A DNA stretch of 6,861 nucleotides, from positions 1-6,861 of the forward strand of contig JAICTU010000480.1 in NCBI GenBank assembly GCA_025936205.1, in the 5' to 3' direction. The notes under the pieces were generated by a model. That model saw nothing but the letters and a program-made list of their open reading frames with translations. It made no database searches and was not told the origin of the DNA. Shown piece after piece: positions 1 through 4,288 of this stretch (its first letter is position 1; each line of letters starts with the position of its first letter). The position numbers were made by a program, and so were the translations under genes. The stretch comes from Polyangiaceae bacterium (GTDB lineage Bacteria > Myxococcota > Polyangia > Polyangiales > Polyangiaceae).

Positions 1-753
1 GACCTCGAGCTCCGATGCTGCGTCGCGAGCCAAGGAAAGATTTACGTCGGGACCGATGACGCACGGGTCTTTTGCGTGACAGCGAGCGGTGTCTCCGGAT
101 ACGCGCTCGTGGAGCTCCTGGGCTTCGGGCACGTCCCGGGCCGTGAGACGTGGCGCGCAGGCCAGGCGCTCGTCAACGGCAAGCTCATGGGTCCTCCGCT
201 GGGCGTCCGCTCCATCTCCGCCACCCTGGAGGGCGCACTGCTGGTGAATGTCCACGTTGGTGGCATCCCCCGCTCGACCGATGCCGGCGCGAGCTGGTCT
301 CCCACGATCGAAGTCGAGGCGGACGTTCACGAGGTACGCGCTCATCCCCGTCGGCCCAACATCGTCGCCGCCGCCGCCGCCGCGGGCCTGTGCATGAGTA
401 GTGACGGCGGCGCTACCTGGAGCGTCGAGCGCGACGGCCTCCACGACTCGTACTGCTCGGCCGTCGCCTTCTTCGGTGATGACGTGCTGGTGGCCGCGTC
501 CGAGGGGCACTTTGCCAGCACCGGCCGCATCTACCGGCGCCCGATCGATGGCCACGTTCCTCTGCGCCCCCTGATCGACAGCCCGTCGGGGTGGACCGAC
601 GGCATCGTGGACACGCACTGCATCGACGTGCGCGGCGAGCGGATGGCATTCGCAGACAAGGGGGGCAAGGTCTACTTCTCCCCAGACGGGGGGCTCAGCT
701 GGTCCGCCTGGTCTCACGAGCTTTCCTCGCCGAGCAGCGTTGTTTTGCCCTGA
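1..753 (+). CDS. Asp-box (BNR/sialidase-like) beta-propeller protein, C-terminal part
   Basis: The reading frame is open from the first base to a TGA at 751-753, giving about 250 visible residues; the true start lies off the left edge, and the GTG at 76 is only an internal valine. Three Asp boxes (S/T-x-D-x-G-x-S/T-W) are visible: STDAGASW at residues 92-99, SSDGGATW at 133-140 and SPDGGLSW at 227-234. An upstream strand KIYVGTDD looks like another blade. Asp boxes mark beta-propeller blades in sialidase-like, Vps10-like and photosystem-assembly-like proteins, and are structural rather than catalytic. I see no sialidase active-site arginine triad in this part, so an enzyme name is not justified; a secreted or surface binding propeller is equally possible. 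A GCC run encodes six alanines in the second blade. The gene converges on the GNAT gene. The fold is fairly sure; the function is unknown. Confidence 0.8.
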   Translation, partial: DLELRCCVASQGKIYVGTDDARVFCVTASGVSGYALVELLGFGHVPGRETWRAGQALVNGKLMGPPLGVRSISATLEGALLVNVHVGGIPRSTDAGASWSPTIEVEADVHEVRAHPRRPNIVAAAAAAGLCMSSDGGATWSVERDGLHDSYCSAVAFFGDDVLVAASEGHFASTGRIYRRPIDGHVPLRPLIDSPSGWTDGIVDTHCIDVRGERMAFADKGGKVYFSPDGGLSWSAWSHELSSPSSVVLP

Positions 754-755
754 AG

Positions 756-788
756 TAGCTGCGCAGAGAGACCTCAGCGCAGACGCTA
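756..788. terminator. possible hairpin terminator between convergent genes
   Basis: Just after the propeller stop codon, TAGC (756-759) plus TGCGC (760-764) can pair with GCGCA (777-781) plus GCTA (785-788). This gives nine base pairs with a three-base bulge and a 12-base loop. No T-run follows on either strand, so it is at best a weak or Rho-assisted end signal. Its placement between convergent genes supports the role; GC-rich DNA makes chance pairing easy. Confidence 0.3.
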
Positions 789-893
789 GCTCACGAACCA
801 GTCTTGCTCGAAATCCTCGAACTCGAGCTGCTGTGCCCAGGGAAGGCGGCGCAGGTCGCTTGCCGATGACCGCAACACCACCCACCAGCTCAA
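786..893 (-). other. short coding-like ORF or gene tail after the GNAT gene
   Basis: A minus-strand frame open from 929 to a TAG at 786-788 ends in LRRLPWAQQLEFEDFEQDW plus FVS. Most third codon positions are G or C, as expected of coding DNA here, and the acidic-aromatic ending reads like a genuine protein C-terminus. If it starts at the TTG at 893, which overlaps the GNAT stop as TTGA, it would encode 35 residues and could be translationally coupled. It could instead be the 3' remnant of a lost gene. I do not recognise the family, and chance remains a real possibility. Confidence 0.25.
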
Positions 894-1668
894 CCGGCCT
901 CGCTCGCTGGATTGACGAACTCGGGCGCTTCACTTCGTAGCCGGACGGCGACGTGGCTCGAATAGCGTTCGTACCCCAACGAGAGAGCGAGCCCCACGGC
1001 GGCCTGATTCGCCTCCAGCGTCTGATAGAGCAGCAGCCTGCCGTGAGTCAGCGCTTCCGCGACCACCGCGCGCACCACCGCGCCGCCATAGCCCCTGCCT
1101 CGAAATTCCGGATGCGTGAGCACGCAGGGGCCCCCCGCGTGCTCGTTCCACGCTCGGAATCCCGCGACCGCCGCCAGGCGATCTTCCTCAAAATACGCAT
1201 GGCGCCACAGGTCGGCATCGGCCAGACCGCTGGCTCCCCATTCTTCGGTTCTGCATTCGCTGCGGAACCTCTCGACCGCGTCGACGTCCGCTTCCGTCAC
1301 CCTTCTCACCGCAGGCTCGGCTCTGCTCACGAAGCGCTCCGGCGCCAGACACCCCTGAAATGCTGGCCCGATCGAGCGCTCGAAGCGGGGCCCAGCGCCG
1401 TCTGGAGCGCGACGGGTTCCAGAAGGCGCTGCGGGGCCCAGCCCGAAAACATCTGTCGCAAGGGGTCCACCCAGCGCGGAGGCGCGGAAATCACCACCCG
1501 CTCGTTCCGCCGAAAGCACCAGAAGCCCTGGTACCCCCTCAGCCCGACCTGCGCCTCATAGGAAGTGCCGGGAGTGCTCCACTCTCGAGGTTCGATGCCG
1601 AGAAACTCGGCCCAGAACACGTCGTCACGCTGTCCCATGCGAGGCGAATGCGGCTCAGTCGAGCCCAT
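890..1668 (-). CDS. GNAT-family N-acetyltransferase, split by a one-base frameshift
   Basis: Two overlapping minus-strand frames join into one protein. The N-terminal half (from 1668 to about 1390) carries FWAEFLGIEPREW and ERVVISAPPRWVDPL. The C-terminal half (about 1390 to the stop at 890) carries FERSIGPAFQGCLAPERF, the acetyl-CoA loop HPEFRGRGYGGAVV and LYQTLEANQAAVGLALSLGY, all typical of GNAT enzymes, which move an acetyl group from acetyl-CoA to an amine. One extra base in the GGGCCCC run (minus strand, 1393-1387) would restore about 259 residues, giving the junction ALGP-RFERS. As sequenced, the first frame stops at 1327 after 113 residues and lacks the acetyl-CoA site. The ATG at 1668 overlaps trpS by 14 bases; an ATG at 1638 is an alternative start (about 249 residues). 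The substrate is unknown. Sequencing error, recent pseudogene or programmed -1 shift are all possible, in that order of likelihood. Confidence 0.8.
1387..1393 (-). other. frameshift point in the GNAT gene (G_GGC_CCC)
   Basis: In the upstream frame the codons read CTG GGC CCC GCT. Joining the two GNAT halves needs a -1 shift here (GGG CCC CGC), or equally one missing G or C in the DNA. The run G_GGC_CCC has the X_XXY_YYZ form of a -1 slippery site. A 12-base palindrome (1372-1383) lies three bases downstream, but allows only a stem of about four pairs, a weak stimulator. Confidence 0.6.
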
Positions 1669-2767
1669 GGTCCATGTTCATCGCCTTGCGCACCTGGGCC
1701 AGCGTCGTGATGCCCTCCTGCCGCGCGCGCTCGACCCCCTTGCGCAACACGTCCTGGACGTACGCCATGTCGCCCGCATGGCGCGCGCGGCGCTCCCGGA
1801 TCGGGGCAAGGGTGCTGTTGAGCGCCTCCGTGAGCAGCGCCTTGAGCTTGCCGCTGCCGCCATCGCCGATGCGCTCGGCGACCGCTTCCGGTGACTCGTT
1901 GCCGCAGATTCCGACCAGGCGGAGCAGATTCGCGACCTCAGGGCGATTCTGCGGATCATAGGTGATTTGGCGCTCCGAGTCCGTCTTGGCGCCCTTGATC
2001 ACCTTGGCCGTTTCCTCGGCCGTCATCTTGAGCAGGATGGTGTTGCCGCGGCTCTTGCTCATCTTCTGGCCGTCTGTCCCCAGCACGACCGGCACCTCGC
2101 TGAGCAGGGCATCGGGCACCGGAAAGATCGGCGCCGCAGGCGCGAAGCGCTCGTTGAAGCGGCGAGCGATCTTGCGCGTGAGCTCGAGGTGTGGAAGCTG
2201 ATCTCGCCCCACCGGCACTACATTGCCCTTGCAGAACAGGATATCCGCTGCTTGATGGATCGGGTACGTGTACATCAGCGCGTTGACCTGACGCAGCCCG
2301 GCGGCCTTGATCTCCTCCTTCACGGTCGGATTGCGATCGAGCTCGGCAGTGGTCACCAGCGACATGAAAGGCAACAGCAGCTGATTCAGCTCGGGGATGT
2401 GACTGTGGCTGAAGAAGAAGGTACGGCCGTTCTCGGGGTCGAGCCCCGAGGCCAGGTAGTCCAAGATCAGCTCGCGCACGTTGTTACCCACGGCGTCGGC
2501 CACATCTCGATCGGTGAGCACCTGATAGTCGGCGATCACGATGAAGGTCGTGGCGCCCAGGTTCTGGATGCGCACGCGGTTTGCCACGGTGCCAAAGAGG
2601 TGCCCGATGTGCAGCGGCCCAGTGGGGCGCTCCCCGGTCAGCACGCGATACTTCAGCGGATTACGGGGCAAGTCATTCCAGAGTGCCTGGCTCCGCCGCG
2701 CAGCTTCCTTGAACGTGGCTGATTCCAGCTCCACATCGTCCGCTTTGATCTCAAACTTCTCTTCCAT
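1655..2767 (-). CDS. trpS: tryptophan-tRNA ligase (TrpRS)
   Basis: Cytoplasmic class Ic enzyme that activates tryptophan with ATP and charges tRNA-Trp. The intact 370 residues show the HIGH motif at 53-56 (GPLHIGHLFG), the KMSKS loop at 235-239 (GQKMSKSRGN), YPIHQAADILF at 168-178, and GRDQLPHLELTRKIARRFN at 187-205. Asp175 matches the aspartate that binds the indole nitrogen in Bacillus TrpRS (Asp132). The sequence belongs to the divergent type with ADYQVLTDRD at 79-88, where the classical enzyme reads VDQHAIT; the histidine is replaced by Gln82, and the Met129 position by Gln172. About 40 residues precede the Rossmann core, longer than the usual start and explaining the length above the common 330-340. 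The start ATG at 2767 has GGAGAG ten bases upstream. It probably shares a transcript with the GNAT gene. I see no leader peptide or attenuator. Confidence 0.96.
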   Translation of the reverse strand: MEEKFEIKADDVELESATFKEAARRSQALWNDLPRNPLKYRVLTGERPTGPLHIGHLFGTVANRVRIQNLGATTFIVIADYQVLTDRDVADAVGNNVRELILDYLASGLDPENGRTFFFSHSHIPELNQLLLPFMSLVTTAELDRNPTVKEEIKAAGLRQVNALMYTYPIHQAADILFCKGNVVPVGRDQLPHLELTRKIARRFNERFAPAAPIFPVPDALLSEVPVVLGTDGQKMSKSRGNTILLKMTAEETAKVIKGAKTDSERQITYDPQNRPEVANLLRLVGICGNESPEAVAERIGDGGSGKLKALLTEALNSTLAPIRERRARHAGDMAYVQDVLRKGVERARQEGITTLAQVRKAMNMDHGLD

Positions 2768-2777
2768 GGGGCGAAGG

Positions 2778-2783
2778 CTCTCC
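2778..2783 (-). promoter_or_regulatory. ribosome binding site of trpS
   Basis: GGAGAG on the minus strand lies ten bases before the ATG at 2767. It is the best Shine-Dalgarno match near this start and supports it over any internal ATG. Confidence 0.5.
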
Positions 2784-2795
2784 AGTAAGGTCCGG

Positions 2796-2825
2796 AGCGT
2801 AACGTCAAAGCTCGGCGCGTTTCAA
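2796..2825 (-). promoter_or_regulatory. tentative sigma-70-like promoter of trpS
   Basis: On the minus strand TTGAAA (2820-2825) and TACGCT (2796-2801) are separated by 18 bases. This would start a transcript near 2789 with a leader of roughly 20 bases, just long enough for the ribosome binding site. The -10 match is weak, and the rest of 2768-2913 shows no riboswitch, T-box or clear operator. Confidence 0.3.
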
Positions 2826-2913
2826 CGATCTACCGATCCAGCGGCAGCGCGTCGCGGACCAGAATCGGCACTTTGCCACTGGTCCCTCGCCGCTGACGTG
2901 CCAAGCTGAAATC

Positions 2914-3368
2914 TTGGGTTCCCGGCTCGTCTCGCGTCGGAGTGTTCTGAGAATGGCCAGCGCCGCCGCCGGCTGCGCCGCGGTCGACGCCTTCGAGCCG
3001 AGCTGGCTGGAGGGCTCGCCACGACGTCCCCGTCGCCGGCCTACCCCGTCAGCTCGACGGATTCGCCATTGCTCAGATCACGGACGCGCACCTCACGAGC
3101 CTCGGCAAAGTCGAAGACGATCGCGAGAGTCGTCTGCTCGGAGCAAGTGCAACTGGTGGCGTTGACCGGCGACATCATCGCTGCCACGCGCCGGCTCCCT
3201 CTCCTCGAGGAGTTCTGTTGGGCCCTGCGCGGAGACGGTCGCCCGCTCAGTTGGGACGATCTGCCGATCGGTCGTGCTTACGGGAGTCGAGGCACGGGCA
3301 CCAGCATCGTGTCCGCTCGTTTCACCTGCCGTCCAGAGCTGCCGATCTACCGGCTCCGGCAAGGGTGA
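2914..3368 (+). pseudogene. decayed Tat-exported metallophosphoesterase
   Basis: Three consecutive frames together read as a shrunken calcineurin-like metallophosphoesterase. Frame 1 (2914 to about 3012) has a twin-arginine signal, SRRSVLRMASAAAGCAA, then FEPSWLE. Frame 2 (about 3014-3121) has ARHDVPVAGLPRQLDGF and AIAQITDAHLTSLGK, with the metal motif D-x-H at 3083-3091. Frame 3 (about 3120-3368) has QVQLVALTGDII, with motif G-D at 3168-3173, then RLPLLEEFCWALRG, and ends in the typical tail SRGTGTS...ARFTCRPELPIYRLRQG. The GN-H-E/D and GH-x-H motifs are absent: about 38 residues sit where family members have well over 100, so a large internal deletion lies near 3236-3262. Two frame breaks plus loss of half the metal site mean no active enzyme. 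An intact homologue would be a YkuE/LpxG-like phosphodiesterase acting outside the cytoplasm. The TTG at 2914 is a guess at the old start. The stop lies six bases from the converging extensin-like gene. Confidence 0.75.
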
Positions 3369-3374
3369 GAGCGC

Positions 3375-4055
3375 CTACAAGTCAACGAAGTGCCCCGGCG
3401 CCATGTCGAAGTGGAAGTGATCCTTGTGGTCGGGGTGCGCCGGCCCGAGCAGCGTCCGAAAGACATCGCGCTCGATCAGCTCCTGAGTCAGCGTCTCCAG
3501 AAAGCGCGCATGCTTGCGCTCCTTCCATCCCCAGCGCGCATGCCAGTGTTGATCCACTCGCACCTCAAAACCCTCCTGCGCGCTGTGCAGCCAGGAACCA
3601 GGCACCGGTGGAAATCGAAAGCCCTTAATGTCGATGGCGTTGCCCAGGGCGTGTTCGCTGAGCCGTCCCTGCTTGCCGCGCACGGAACGGCAGTCGTAGG
3701 AGGCCGCTACCAATACGGCGCTCGGCGCGCGCCCGTAGATATCCAGCGCGACGTCGCGCACCACGTCTTCGAACTGAGCCAGGTGAGAGCGAAACGCGCC
3801 AGCAATGCGCGCAGCCGGCAGAAAGCGCAGCGTCTCTCCGCTGAACTCCCGCACGGAGATGGGTGGGCAATCGCCGCGCGGGAGCTTGCGCGGCACTCCG
3901 TCCAGTGCGTAGCGCGCGCTGCCTGTTTGCCCCTGCAGGCTGGATTGCGCATCATCGCTGGAACACGCGCTCGCGAGCAGCAACACGGCCAGGATTGCGG
4001 CCGTCTGCCCCTGGGGCGGACGCGCAACCTGCCTGGCTCGCACTTCCGGCGCCAT
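3375..4055 (-). CDS. lipoprotein with extensin-like C-terminal (M15-like) domain
   Basis: 226 residues from the ATG at 4055. The frame stays open further upstream to 4244, but the Arg-rich extra 63 residues look non-coding and would bury the signal peptide. Residues 1-31 form a lipoprotein signal: a short charged start, the hydrophobic run AAILAVLLL and lipobox LASAC, with lipidation expected at Cys31. The rest matches the extensin-like C family, related in fold to Zn-dependent D-Ala-D-Ala carboxypeptidases (M15): SEHALGNAID gives His135 and Asp142, and DHKDHFHFD gives His213, His215 and Asp217 as likely metal or catalytic residues. Cys63 and Cys121 could form a disulfide. Location at the cell envelope and peptidoglycan binding or cleavage are inferred from the fold; activity of this family is poorly characterised. 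It lies downstream of the receptor gene on the same strand, 233 bases away, so probably has its own promoter. Confidence 0.88.
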   Translation of the reverse strand: MAPEVRARQVARPPQGQTAAILAVLLLASACSSDDAQSSLQGQTGSARYALDGVPRKLPRGDCPPISVREFSGETLRFLPAARIAGAFRSHLAQFEDVVRDVALDIYGRAPSAVLVAASYDCRSVRGKQGRLSEHALGNAIDIKGFRFPPVPGSWLHSAQEGFEVRVDQHWHARWGWKERKHARFLETLTQELIERDVFRTLLGPAHPDHKDHFHFDMAPGHFVDL

Positions 4056-4288
4056 CCCACCGCATGTTGCAACCGGTGCGCCAACCCTGCGATCGGGCGT
4101 GGACCGAGGCGAACGCGTCGCAACGTGTCTCGTTCGTGACAGAATGGTCCGTCGCGCTGTCGACACCGGCCGGAAACGAATCCACTCCCCGGGCAAGGGC
4201 GGGGTCGCGCCCGATGCCCCTTCGGTGTCAGCGCCGGGGGGCAAAGGGGTACGACGCGACCGGTCCGTCCGGATCGGACGCTCAGGCC
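4056..4288. other. intergenic gap upstream of the extensin-like gene
   Basis: No convincing gene is visible: the frame that extends the extensin-like ORF through here is Arg/Pro-rich without domain similarity. It holds several GC-rich self-complementary patches (for example CCCCG 4187-4191 with CGGGG 4200-4204) and presumably the promoter of the lipoprotein gene, which I cannot pin to convincing boxes. Confidence 0.4.
4266..4280 (-). terminator. small hairpin after the TonB receptor gene
   Basis: CGTCCG (4266-4271) and CGGACG (4275-4280) form a perfect six-pair stem with a three-base loop, starting eight bases after the receptor stop. No U-tract follows, so it is an atypical intrinsic terminator or only a 3'-end stabiliser. 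Confidence 0.3.

Noticed and set aside
740..940. 66-codon plus-strand ORF after the propeller gene
   Set aside because: Overlaps the 3' ends of two better supported genes and shows no motif; the opposite strand frame is more coding-like.
953..1561. 202-codon plus-strand ORF opposite the GNAT gene
   Set aside because: Arg-rich shadow; the minus strand carries conserved GNAT motifs in this stretch.
1967..2722. 251-codon plus-strand ORF opposite trpS
   Set aside because: Exact antisense of a clearly conserved trpS; the translation is low-complexity His/Arg/Gln-rich without domains, typical of GC-rich shadow frames.
3218..3628. 136-codon plus-strand ORF
   Set aside because: Frame left over after the frame break in the phosphoesterase remnant, running on into the antisense of the extensin-like gene; Arg/Pro/Ser-rich.
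3390..4139. 249-codon plus-strand ORF opposite the extensin-like gene
   Set aside because: Shadow of a gene with a clear lipobox and M15-like motifs on the other strand.
4056..4244. 63-residue N-terminal extension of the extensin-like ORF
   Set aside because: It would place the lipoprotein signal peptide in the protein interior; the ATG at 4055 gives a normal signal peptide length.
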